Origin: Chloroflexota bacterium
Lineage (GTDB): Bacteria > Chloroflexota > UBA4733
Assembly: GCA_023381895.1 (NCBI GenBank)
Contig: JAMCTA010000021.1
Coordinates: forward strand, 1,042-7,185
Direction: 5' to 3'
DNA length: 6,144 nucleotides
The position numbers were made by a program, and so were the translations under genes. How positions within the stretch are numbered: the stretch's first letter is position 1; each line of letters begins with the position of its first letter. Under the pieces are notes generated by a model. That model saw nothing but the letters and a program-made list of their open reading frames with translations. It did no database searches and was not told the origin of the DNA. Positions 1 to 5,783 of the stretch are shown here, one piece after another.

Positions 1-2
1 GC

Positions 3-620
3 TACAATCGTGTAGCTGGAGCACAGGCCTTCTATGGCGGGGCCTCGCCGTGGCAATACGAAGCGCTCTATGTTTCGCGCGCGAAAAGCGTGCTCACCGC
101 CAAGGGAGTCGCCTTCTCTCGAGAAATGGCCGAGCTGGCTTACACGGTGGACTACTATGTGCACGTTGACACCACCGACGATGCTGTCAAGCTGGTCCAG
201 CACATGCCCTACACTGGCCACACGCTCACCGGTAACGACCTCAATGCCTACGCCGCTCCGGTCGTCGAGCAGGCCATCAACCAGGTCGTCCAGGTGACGC
301 CGCTCGAGCAGATCAACGAGCATATCCACGAGCTCACCGAGCAGGTCCAGCGTCACCTCCAGGAATTCCTCTCTACCTACGGGATCATGCTCAATCAAGT
401 CAAAGTCCTCGTCGCTCCCAATGACGCTCGCATGAAGCAACTCATCTCCCTCAAGGCTTTCGGCCTTTCCGAGTTGGATGCCGTCCGCTACTACACCGCC
501 ATCCTTATGGCCGAGCGCGGCCTCGTCTCAGCTCCCAATATGGCAGTCGGCGAGCCCTTCACCATCGGTGGCACTCCCCTCCTACCACCCTCCACAATCG
601 AGCCGCCAGCAAAGAGCTGA
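3..620 (+). CDS. SPFH/band 7 domain protein, C-terminal part (5' end outside window)
   Basis: The frame is open from the first bases, so the start lies upstream; about 205 residues are visible. The segment with EALYVSRAK, then AYTVDYYVHVDTTDDAVKLVQHMPY, then a helical stretch (APVVEQAINQVVQVTPLEQINEHIHELTEQVQRHL, split by short turns) and GIMLNQVKVLVAPND follows the order of an SPFH (band 7) domain: beta strands, a long amphipathic helix, then a strand beginning 'YGI'. The tail after it (AVRYYTAILMAERGLVSAPNMAVGEPF) is helical and ends in a Pro-rich stretch, as in SPFH proteins of the YdjI/virion-core-like group. SPFH proteins oligomerise on membranes and organise microdomains or act in stress responses; the role here is inferred. 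No membrane anchor is visible in this part. The next gene starts 4 bases after the stop, which suggests co-translation. Family assignment is by pattern recognition only. Confidence 0.72.
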   Translation, partial: YNRVAGAQAFYGGASPWQYEALYVSRAKSVLTAKGVAFSREMAELAYTVDYYVHVDTTDDAVKLVQHMPYTGHTLTGNDLNAYAAPVVEQAINQVVQVTPLEQINEHIHELTEQVQRHLQEFLSTYGIMLNQVKVLVAPNDARMKQLISLKAFGLSELDAVRYYTAILMAERGLVSAPNMAVGEPFTIGGTPLLPPSTIEPPAKS

Positions 621-624
621 CACG

Positions 625-1146
625 ATGCCCCGCGATTTCGATCTCCTCAATCAGCTCTTCGGCTCCGGCGTCTACACCGAGCCCGCCCGCTTGCGTGCCG
701 ATGATCTCCTGGTGCGCAGTCGCGCCCAGCAGCCCCTAGAGCGTGCAGTCGCCTTGCTGCGCGATGTAGCCGTGCGCTACCAGCACGATATCGTCCCCCC
801 AGCTAGCCGCTCCCAGCCGTTTCCCGATCCCGCAACCGTCGCCCCAATGCGGCGAGCCGACCAGGAGCGCGTCGCGCTGAGCGAGTGCCTCGACGCCCTG
901 CGCGGCCTCACCGCTCCCGCATCCGATCACGTCTGGAACCGCCACCGTCAGCCCACTCCCCTGCTCGACCTCCTCGTCGCCACCGACAGACTGCTCATCT
1001 ACCAGTGCGACCACCTCCTCGAAACACTTCAGAGCCTCACCATCACCACACTAGCCACCTTCGACTGGACGCCATTCGAGGCCGCCCTTGCCGAGCTGCG
1101 CCAGGCCCTGGAAAGTCGACGCCAGCTCACGCGCCTGGACCCCTGA
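625..1146 (+). CDS. Hypothetical protein, 173 aa, coupled to the SPFH gene
   Basis: I do not recognise this protein. The ATG at 625 is preferred over an in-frame ATG at 478, because 478 lies deep inside the SPFH gene while 625 is 4 bases past its TGA, a typical coupled spacing. The Shine-Dalgarno is weak (AAAGAG at 611-616), which fits translational coupling. The product is soluble, Leu/Arg/Ala-rich and predicted mostly helical, with no signal peptide or membrane segment. It starts MPRDFDLLNQLFGSGVY. The central part (about residues 50-75) is Pro-rich and likely a loop; the second half has two helical stretches, including LLDLLVATDRLLIYQCDHLL (residues about 113-132). There is one Cys pair at about 91 and 128. 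Small helical partners are often encoded next to SPFH genes, so it may be an accessory of the upstream protein; this is inference from context only. Confidence 0.7.
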   Translation: MPRDFDLLNQLFGSGVYTEPARLRADDLLVRSRAQQPLERAVALLRDVAVRYQHDIVPPASRSQPFPDPATVAPMRRADQERVALSECLDALRGLTAPASDHVWNRHRQPTPLLDLLVATDRLLIYQCDHLLETLQSLTITTLATFDWTPFEAALAELRQALESRRQLTRLDP

Positions 1147-1537
1147 GGCCTCAGAAGAAATCCCCCGATCAAGCCTCGCTGTCAGCAGCATCTTCAAAAG
1201 AAGATCCACCATGACACCTGGAAGTGTCCCTCACCTGATCCGCCCCCTCCACCAGCCACTCTAGCTGCTGCCGCCCGCACTAGCCATCGCTCGGCTCCGG
1301 CTGGCCGGAGGCTGCGCTTGGAAAGCGGCGGCGAGAATATTGGGAGGAAGATACAATTGCGACTATATAGCCGCCCCAGACTGCATAGCGGGACACTGAA
1401 GGCACAGTGCAAGAAGCGTGGCGCGCTATGCGCTCTTCCGCAGCAACGTGGAAGGCGCCGGCAGTATCACGAATGCCTACTGCTCTTCTAGCGCCCTGCC
1501 CGCCGATCCCCTCCAACCGGCTTAGGGGCGTGCCCGG
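1147..1537. other. Intergenic region with no supported gene
   Basis: This stretch lies between the convergent ends of the 625-1146 gene and the minus-strand lipoprotein gene. A 12-bp perfect palindrome (CTGAGGCCTCAG, 1143-1154) overlaps the TGA of the upstream gene. A 6-bp stem with a 4-base loop (CTCCGG/CCGGAG) sits at 1295-1310. Neither is followed by a T run, so neither is a clear intrinsic terminator. A short open stretch on the plus strand ending in TAG at 1523-1525 reads RYALFRSNVEGAGSITNAYC before continuing to the stop. It looks protein-like but has no start codon with a ribosome site, so it may be the tail of a lost gene. The minus-strand frames here have atypical composition and no ribosome-binding site. 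Confidence 0.5.
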
Positions 1538-2470
1538 TCACCCCTTATAGGAAACGAGCTCCACTGTCGTGACGCCAGCAGGTGTTTTCGCTTCGTTCTT
1601 CACCATACCCACGTGCGCGACATACCAGACCGTTCCAGGCGCGTTTATCACGAACGGCATCGTCCTGCCATTCGCTTTCATCGTCAGGTTCTCAGCGATG
1701 ATGTCAGCCACTTTCCAGGCGGCAAAGGTGCCCGCCGGTACAGTGACGTTATCCTTCGCGACGATCTTGTAGGACACGGTTATCTTCCCAGTGCCACTCA
1801 TCTTTCCTCCAGGAGTCGACATCTGTACCTTCACGTCGTACGTTGTCCGCCACGCTGCACCAGCGAGCCATTTGTCGGGCGCAGGAATCGATATTCCGGT
1901 CACCCGGACGATCTGGAACGCGAGCTGGGTCGGGCCTGACGGCGCGCCACCAGGATTGAAGTCGCCGGAAGTCAATCCGCCGGATCCGCACGTCCAGCGG
2001 ATCGCACCCGGCAACGTCGACGCGCCCATGGCGTAGTGGAGGATGAACGAATTGGCGGTGATATCGCTCACGGTCTCGGTCAATTCCAGAGCGCCGGAGG
2101 TGTAGCGGTACACCCACGTCTCACCCGGCTTGATCGGGTAGTACAGATTGTCGCAGCCGGTGCTCGCCGCCACCACGTGAGCCGGCGTGGCAGACGGTAC
2201 AACAGTGGGCGGCACCGCAGTTGAGGTCGGCGCTGGCGGCGTGCTCGTCGGCACAGCCGTCGCCGTTGGTATTCCCGTCGGCACCGACGGGGGCGTGCTC
2301 GTCGGCGCCACTGTGGACGAGATCACCCTCGCAGACGCAGCGCTCCTCGAAATCATCGTGGAAGCGCTCGCCGCCGCAGTCGAAGCACTCCCCGAAGTCG
2401 CCGCTTGACCATTGGTACAGCCAGTCAGCAAGACTGCGAACGCCATGGTGAGAGCCAGAACCACCTTCAT
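1538..2470 (-). CDS. Lipoprotein with Thr/Pro-rich stalk and beta-rich outer domain (DUF3108/TapB-like)
   Basis: The product is 310 residues from the ATG at 2470. That start is preferred over the GTG at 2473, because GGAGG on the minus strand (2481-2477) is 6 bases from the ATG and only 3 from the GTG. Residues 1-18 form a lipoprotein signal: Lys2, a hydrophobic core and lipobox LLTGC with Cys18. Residues 19-103 are a low-complexity Ala/Ser then Thr/Pro stalk (PTSTPP occurs twice), as seen in surface proteins of Chloroflexota. Residues 105-310 form one beta-rich domain starting CDNLYYPIKPGETWVY. It contains the pattern VTVPAGTFAAWKV and ends with TVWYVAHVGMVKNE and ELVSYKG, which recalls the DUF3108/TapB-like lipoprotein domain. 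Cys105 and Cys160 could form a disulfide. The protein should be anchored to the outer face of the membrane with the domain held away by the stalk. Its function is unknown. It appears to be transcribed alone, against the flanking plus-strand genes. Confidence 0.85.
   Translation of the reverse strand: MKVVLALTMAFAVLLTGCTNGQAATSGSASTAAASASTMISRSAASARVISSTVAPTSTPPSVPTGIPTATAVPTSTPPAPTSTAVPPTVVPSATPAHVVAASTGCDNLYYPIKPGETWVYRYTSGALELTETVSDITANSFILHYAMGASTLPGAIRWTCGSGGLTSGDFNPGGAPSGPTQLAFQIVRVTGISIPAPDKWLAGAAWRTTYDVKVQMSTPGGKMSGTGKITVSYKIVAKDNVTVPAGTFAAWKVADIIAENLTMKANGRTMPFVINAPGTVWYVAHVGMVKNEAKTPAGVTTVELVSYKG
2238..2306. repeat. 15-bp direct repeat within the lipoprotein stalk coding region
   Basis: GGCGTGCTCGTCGGC occurs at 2238-2252 and again at 2292-2306, 54 bases (18 codons) apart and in the same frame. 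On the minus strand both copies encode part of a PTSTPP unit. The repeat suggests the Thr/Pro stalk grew by in-frame duplication and that its length may vary between strains. Confidence 0.7.
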
Positions 2471-2474
2471 CACA

Positions 2475-2481
2475 CCCCTCC
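2475..2481 (-). promoter_or_regulatory. Ribosome-binding site of the stalked lipoprotein gene
   Basis: The minus strand reads GGAGGGG here. Its GGAGG core is 6 bases from the ATG at 2470 and only 3 from the in-frame GTG at 2473, so it decides the start in favour of the ATG. Confidence 0.75.
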
Positions 2482-2588
2482 ACCCCCCAGCCTTGAACGT
2501 TGAGCTGCCAGCTTGACCGCGACCAGGATCGGCACCTAGTCCTACAGATATGAGATACCCCTTGAAGCTGCTTATGTCTTGTTCGGCC

Positions 2589-2813
2589 CTAGCTATCAGC
2601 CAGTGTGAATGTCAGATAAATGTACTCTGGTTGGTTCCTTCGGTGGCGCCATCCTAGAACTTCTGGCACGATATTCTCCGGGCGACCGCCACGAGTACGG
2701 CGGTACTCAGTCCAGATGCCGCAGTAACCGCCAGCGATCCATTGACGCACACCGACAACATATCCGCTCAGTGGGACCAGGCGCCCGCCCGCCTCAGGGA
2801 CTTCATCGAGCAC
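2589..2813 (-). CDS. Possible small unknown protein or gene remnant (74 aa)
   Basis: I do not recognise this product. From a GTG at 2813 it runs 74 residues to a TAG at 2589, with a protein-like composition rich in Trp, Tyr, Gly and Arg: LSGYVVGVRQWIAGGYCGIW, then TEYRRTRGGRPENIVPEVLG, ending IYLTFTLADS. The frame stays open and protein-like upstream of the GTG (VESGSL precedes it), so the GTG may not be a true start and the ORF may be the tail of a truncated gene. The ribosome site is weak (AGGA about 6 bases before the GTG). It lies on the same strand as the lipoprotein gene, 118 bases upstream of it, and is antisense to a plus-strand reading frame that looks non-coding. It may be expressed or may be debris. 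Confidence 0.3.
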   Translation of the reverse strand: MLDEVPEAGGRLVPLSGYVVGVRQWIAGGYCGIWTEYRRTRGGRPENIVPEVLGWRHRRNQPEYIYLTFTLADS

Positions 2814-2851
2814 GAGCGATCCTGATTCAACGGCGGTGGGACATAGCAGAC

Positions 2852-3078
2852 CTGAAGATTCGGCCCTCCCTCACGTTCCAAGGCAACGCCGAACAGGCGA
2901 TGACGTTCTATGTGCGCTATCTCCCGGTCGCGATGGTGAGTTCGTGTTCAAAGGCAATGGCGTGGGTCACTGGCAGGAGTGTGAAGCCTTTACGCAGTTC
3001 GCCGATCGTGACGACGCTGAGAAAGAGCGTCTGTTCGTCCTGAGCCAGGGCCATTCCACCCTCCCTACCGAACCTTAA
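2852..3078 (+). pseudogene. Broken VOC-fold PhnB-like (3-demethylubiquinone-9 3-methyltransferase-like domain) gene
   Basis: From 2855 one frame reads KIRPSLTFQGNAEQAMTFYV, a close match to the N-terminus of PhnB-like VOC-fold proteins, which typically begin with Lys-Ile-x-Pro, a Phe-x-Gly-x-Ala-Glu-x-Ala-Met core and Phe-Tyr. The codon in the expected start position is CTG (2852-2854), not ATG. After about YVRYLP the similarity stops in that frame. It seems to resume in the next frame with AFTQFADRDDAEKERLFVLS and QGHSTLPTEP, which resembles the family's later segment (a strand, then acidic residues, then E-x-x-RLF-x-x-LSQGG and x-LMP), before TAA at 3076-3078. Part of the middle and the whole C-terminus of a usual 130-160 residue protein are missing. 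So there is a lost start, at least one frameshift, an internal deletion and a truncation. VOC proteins of this group bind metal or small substrates; no function is expected from this copy. Confidence 0.65.
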
Positions 3079-3190
3079 GATTTCCTTGAAGGCGGCACAG
3101 CATGGCCCGGAATGGCACGCTACTTGACGTGCTCAGAGAGACCCACGCATCGGGGATCGAGCGGGCGCCCCCAGAGAGTTGTTACGTACG

Positions 3191-3196
3191 GGAAGG
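3191..3196 (+). promoter_or_regulatory. Ribosome-binding site of the COG4315 lipoprotein, in a hairpin loop
   Basis: GGAAGG lies 10 bases before the ATG at 3207. It is flanked by GTACG (3186-3190) and CGTAC (3200-3204), which can pair into a 5-bp stem that places the ribosome site in a 9-base loop. This site picks the 3207 start over an in-frame ATG at 3102 that has no ribosome site and no signal peptide directly after it. Confidence 0.55.
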
Positions 3197-3206
3197 AAAC
3201 GTACTC

Positions 3207-3833
3207 ATGCGGTTTAGAACCTCGCTTGTGTCCGGTCTATTGATCACGCCGCTGCTCCTGGCAGCCTGTGGAGCAGCAGCATCGGCCGCATCCGCCACCA
3301 CGGCATCATCCAGCACGGCGTCGAGCACCTCGTCGCTGAGCACGACCTCGACGTCACCGAGCGCATCCACGACCGCAACCTCCAGCAGTGGTGCCACAGC
3401 CGCCACCGTCGACGTGCGCACGATCCCCAATCTGGGCAAGGTCCTCACGGACAGCGCGGGGAGAACGCTCTACCACTTCAAGAAGGATGGCCCGGATGTA
3501 AGCAACTGCACAGCGACCTGCGCCACGATCTGGCCACCGTTCTCCGCTTCCGCTCCCCTGACGTTGCCGGCAGGGGTACCAGGCAAACTGGGACTGATCA
3601 CCCGTAAGAGCGGCAAGAAGCAAGTCACCTACAACGGGATGCCGCTGTACACCTATTCCGGCGACACCAAGGCGGGTGAAGCCAAAGGGCAAGGCCTCCT
3701 GGGCTCCTGGTTCGCCGTGAAGCCCGGCAGCACCGCCGCCACAGCATCATCTGCGACAGTATCGTCATCGTCTACCGCAACGACGTCCACTGCGACGTCA
3801 TCGACTCCGGCCAAGGCGACCGGCGGCTACTAA
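3207..3833 (+). CDS. Secreted-repeat lipoprotein (COG4315, Lipoprotein_15 PF03640)
   Basis: The 208-residue product has a lipoprotein signal at residues 1-21 (Arg2 and Arg4, hydrophobic core, lipobox LAAC with Cys21). Residues 22-66 are an Ala/Ser/Thr linker. The core domain is about 68-172 and carries two copies of the family motif Yx(F/W/Y)xxD: YHFKKD at 89-94 and YTYSGD at 148-153. After the first motif comes C-x3-C (Cys101, Cys105) followed by IWPPF, and before the second comes YNGMPLY; both are typical of the family. The domain ends GLLGSWFAV. A second Ser/Thr/Ala tail of about 35 residues follows and ends GGY, an unusual extension because many members stop soon after the last repeat. 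Members are exported, membrane-anchored proteins of unknown biochemical role. It appears monocistronic: decayed sequence lies upstream and 254 bases separate it from the next gene. The start at 3207 is supported by GGAAGG and the immediate signal peptide. Confidence 0.88.
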   Translation: MRFRTSLVSGLLITPLLLAACGAAASAASATTASSSTASSTSSLSTTSTSPSASTTATSSSGATAATVDVRTIPNLGKVLTDSAGRTLYHFKKDGPDVSNCTATCATIWPPFSASAPLTLPAGVPGKLGLITRKSGKKQVTYNGMPLYTYSGDTKAGEAKGQGLLGSWFAVKPGSTAATASSATVSSSSTATTSTATSSTPAKATGGY

Positions 3834-3999
3834 ACCAGAGCCGGAGCGCGTGACCCCCGATCGTGCATCGGATCTGGGGCATCCGCGCAATGAACGCAGG
3901 CGACCTGGTGACACGGCGCACCTGCCCTCGTGCAGGCCGGCGCCGGCGCTGGGCTGCCTGCCCGCGCTCCCTGCTGCCATCGCGCCCTCCTTCGCAGTA

Positions 4000-4029
4000 T
4001 TGACGCCGCCCACCCCGTGTGCTTACCTA
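4000..4029 (+). promoter_or_regulatory. Candidate promoter for the glycoside hydrolase gene
   Basis: TTGACG (4000-4005) matches a vegetative -35 box well. A weak -10 (TTACCT at 4023-4028 or TACCTA at 4024-4029) follows after 17-18 bases. It lies about 60 bases before the ATG at 4088. The rest of 3834-4087 shows no gene and no obvious T-tailed terminator for the lipoprotein gene. The -10 match is poor, so this is only a candidate. Confidence 0.3.
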
Positions 4030-4073
4030 CTCGGCAGACGGGTAGCGGCGCCAGCCCGCTCTCGCGTGCATCA

Positions 4074-4080
4074 GGGGGAG
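4074..4080 (+). promoter_or_regulatory. Ribosome-binding site of the glycoside hydrolase gene
   Basis: GGGGGAG, 7 bases before the ATG at 4088, is a strong Shine-Dalgarno. It fixes the start directly in front of the DUF5060-like domain and leaves no room for a signal peptide. Confidence 0.75.
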
Positions 4081-4087
4081 ACGTGGC

Positions 4088-5767
4088 ATGCTCTACCAGG
4101 CCATCCAGAACCAGGCTACCGAGTGGTCCTATCACAGCGGCAAGCCCTACAGCGACCCCTTCACGGACGTCGAGCTCGATGCCGTGATCACCACCCCCAA
4201 TGGCCAGGTGCAGCGTGTCCCCGCCTTCTGGACCGGTGAGCGCACCTGGCGCGTGCGCTATGCCAGCACCCAGACCGGCCGCCACCACGTCGTCACCGCC
4301 TGTTCCGACGCTACCAACCGCGACCTCCACCAGCAAGAGCACTTCCTCGACGTCGCCCCCTACACCGGGAGCCACGTCCTCTTCAGCCACGGACCGCTCC
4401 GCACCGCCCCCAATCACCGCTACCTGGAGCACGCCGATGGCACCCCCTTCTTCTGGCTCGCCGACACGTGGTGGATGGGCCTCTGCCAGCGGCTGCGCTG
4501 GCCCCAGGAATTCCGCCGCCTCATCGCTGATCGCACCGCCAAGGGCTTCAGCGCCATCCAGATCGTCGCCGGCCTCTACCCCGACATGCCGGCCTTCGAT
4601 CCCCGCGGAGCCAACGAAGCAGGCTTCCCCTGGGAGCCGGAGTTCCGCCGTATCAACCCCGCCTACTTCGATCAGGCCGATCTCCGCATCGAAGCCCTCG
4701 TCGCAGCCGGTCTGGTCCCTTGCCTCGTTGGCTGCTGGGGCTACTTCGTGCGCTGGATGGGCCTCGCCGCCATGCGCCGCCACTGGCGCTACCTCATCGC
4801 TCGCTACGGCGCCTACCCGATGGTGTGGTGCCTGGCCGGTGAGGCCACCATGCCCTACTACCTATCCCCTGATCCCGGTGCCGACCGCGCCGCCCAGCGC
4901 GCTGAGTGGACCCAGATCGCGGCCTACGTCCGCAGCACTGATCCCTACCACCACCCGATCACCATCCACCCCACCTCACCGGCAGCCGCACGCGACCAGC
5001 TCGCCGATCCGGCCTTGCTCGACATCGACCTCCTGCAGACAGGCCACGGCGACCGCGCCAGTGTCGGCCCTACCGTCGACTGCGTCCAGCGCTCCTACGC
5101 CACCACTCCGCCCCTGCCGGTGATCGATGGTGAGGTCTGCTACGAGGGCATCGCCGCTGCCAGCCACGCGGAGCTGCAGCGCTTCCTATTCTGGGCCTGT
5201 ATCCTCTCCGGCGCCGCCGGCCACACCTACGGCGCCAACGGTCTCTGGCAGGTCAACCAGCCCGGCGAGCCCTACGGCGCCTCACCTCACGGCTTCTCCT
5301 GGGGCGGCCCGCCCTGGGAGGAAGCCGCCCAGCTGCCCGGATCGGCCCAACTCGGTCTCAGCAAGCGCCTCCTGGAGCGCCTGCCCTGGTGGCGCTTCGC
5401 TCCGCATCCGGAGTGGTGCAGCGAGCACAGCAGCGCTGCCAACCGCTTCGCTCCCTACGCCGCCGGCATCCCCGGCGAGATCCGCCTCCTCTACTTCCCG
5501 CGGGAAACCGCCTTCCGCTGGCGATCCGCGGCCTTCGCCATCCGCGAGCTGGAGGAGGGCGTCACCTACCAGGCCCGCTTCGTCGACCCCGCCAGCGGCG
5601 CTGCCCATCCCTGCGGAACCGCCCGCGGCGACGCCACCGGCGCCTGGCAGCCACCCCATCCCCCGATCTTCCAGGACTGGCTCCTCCTGCTGGACACGGC
5701 CTCTGGCCCTTCGCCCGTCACCTCCAGCCGGCTTCGAGCCGGCTTGGTGAACGTAGCCCGCTGCTGA
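4088..5767 (+). CDS. Apiosidase-like glycoside hydrolase (DUF5060-DUF4038-C-terminal beta domain)
   Basis: The 559-residue protein has three parts. Residues about 10-92 resemble the Ig-like DUF5060 domain (WSYHSGKPYSDPFTDVELDA, then VPAFWTGERTWRVRYA and FLDV). Residues about 105-430 resemble the DUF4038/GH140 TIM barrel: YLEHADGTPFFWLADTWW (Asp117, Asp126, Trp128-129), then GFSAIQIVAGLYP, NPAYFDQADLRIEALVAAGL, YPMVWCLAGEA with Glu252, and PLPVIDGEVCYEG with Asp347 and Glu349. Glu252 and Glu349 are candidate acid/base and nucleophile from their strand-end positions; this is inference. Residues about 432-540 are a beta domain like the 'putative collagen-binding' domain after DUF4038, ending DWLLLL. 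The family cleaves plant or microbial polysaccharide side chains (apiose in characterised GH140); the substrate here is unknown. There is no signal peptide, so it should be cytoplasmic and act on imported oligosaccharides. Residues 546-559 and the stop codon come from a hairpin sequence that resembles a mobile-element end, so the C-terminus is probably secondary. No transporter or sugar regulator is nearby. Confidence 0.87.
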   Translation: MLYQAIQNQATEWSYHSGKPYSDPFTDVELDAVITTPNGQVQRVPAFWTGERTWRVRYASTQTGRHHVVTACSDATNRDLHQQEHFLDVAPYTGSHVLFSHGPLRTAPNHRYLEHADGTPFFWLADTWWMGLCQRLRWPQEFRRLIADRTAKGFSAIQIVAGLYPDMPAFDPRGANEAGFPWEPEFRRINPAYFDQADLRIEALVAAGLVPCLVGCWGYFVRWMGLAAMRRHWRYLIARYGAYPMVWCLAGEATMPYYLSPDPGADRAAQRAEWTQIAAYVRSTDPYHHPITIHPTSPAAARDQLADPALLDIDLLQTGHGDRASVGPTVDCVQRSYATTPPLPVIDGEVCYEGIAAASHAELQRFLFWACILSGAAGHTYGANGLWQVNQPGEPYGASPHGFSWGGPPWEEAAQLPGSAQLGLSKRLLERLPWWRFAPHPEWCSEHSSAANRFAPYAAGIPGEIRLLYFPRETAFRWRSAAFAIRELEEGVTYQARFVDPASGAAHPCGTARGDATGAWQPPHPPIFQDWLLLLDTASGPSPVTSSRLRAGLVNVARC

Positions 5768-5777
5768 AGCAGCGGGC
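5726..5777 (-). mobile_element. Relic IS200/IS605-type end (two hairpins with GTTCAC), overlapping the hydrolase stop
   Basis: Two stem-loops sit side by side. The first has arms AGCCGGCT at 5726-5733 and 5737-5744. The second is perfect over 9 bp, with arms GCCCGCTGC (5756-5764) and GCAGCGGGC (5769-5777) and the tetraloop TGAA. Read on the minus strand, the second hairpin is followed after TAC by GTTCACC (5753-5746). A GC-rich hairpin followed by a TTCAC-like cleavage motif is the usual look of the right end of IS200/IS605-family (TnpB-type) elements. No tnpA or tnpB sequence follows on the inner side, so this would be an orphan end or a small palindromic derivative. The hydrolase stop TGA (5765-5767) lies inside the hairpin loop. 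There is no T run after the hairpin, so it is a poor intrinsic terminator, though it could still block or stabilise the mRNA 3' end. Family assignment is by motif only. Confidence 0.45.
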
Positions 5778-5783
5778 GCGGCG

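Noticed and set aside
478..624. Upstream ATG at 478 extending the 173-residue protein to 222 residues
   Set aside because: It would overlap 143 bases of the SPFH gene, and the added residues are a Ser/Pro-rich shadow. The ATG at 625 just after the SPFH stop is a better start.
1211..1264. 17-codon small ORF starting at ATG 1211
   Set aside because: Only a weak purine stretch before it, no conserved pattern, and no context to support expression.
2609..2851. Plus-strand coding region upstream of the VOC fragment
   Set aside because: The frame is open, but its Arg/Gln/His-rich translation is not protein-like, and the minus strand reads better here.
3102..3206. ATG at 3102 as start of the COG4315 lipoprotein
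   Set aside because: No ribosome site, and it would bury the lipoprotein signal peptide behind 35 extra polar residues.
3830..4783. Long minus-strand open frame (317 codons) antisense to the hydrolase gene
   Set aside because: It has a composition of Gly/Ala/Val/Glu runs typical of the antisense of GC-rich genes, no ribosome site and no recognisable domain, while the plus strand here encodes clear DUF5060/DUF4038 motifs.
4200..5123. Second plus-strand frame (307 codons) inside the hydrolase gene
   Set aside because: Ser/Pro/Ala/Thr-rich out-of-frame reading with no domain; a shadow of the real frame.
5756..5777. Rho-independent terminator for the hydrolase gene
   Set aside because: The stem is strong, but there is no T run on either side and the stop codon lies in the loop; a mobile-element end explains it better.
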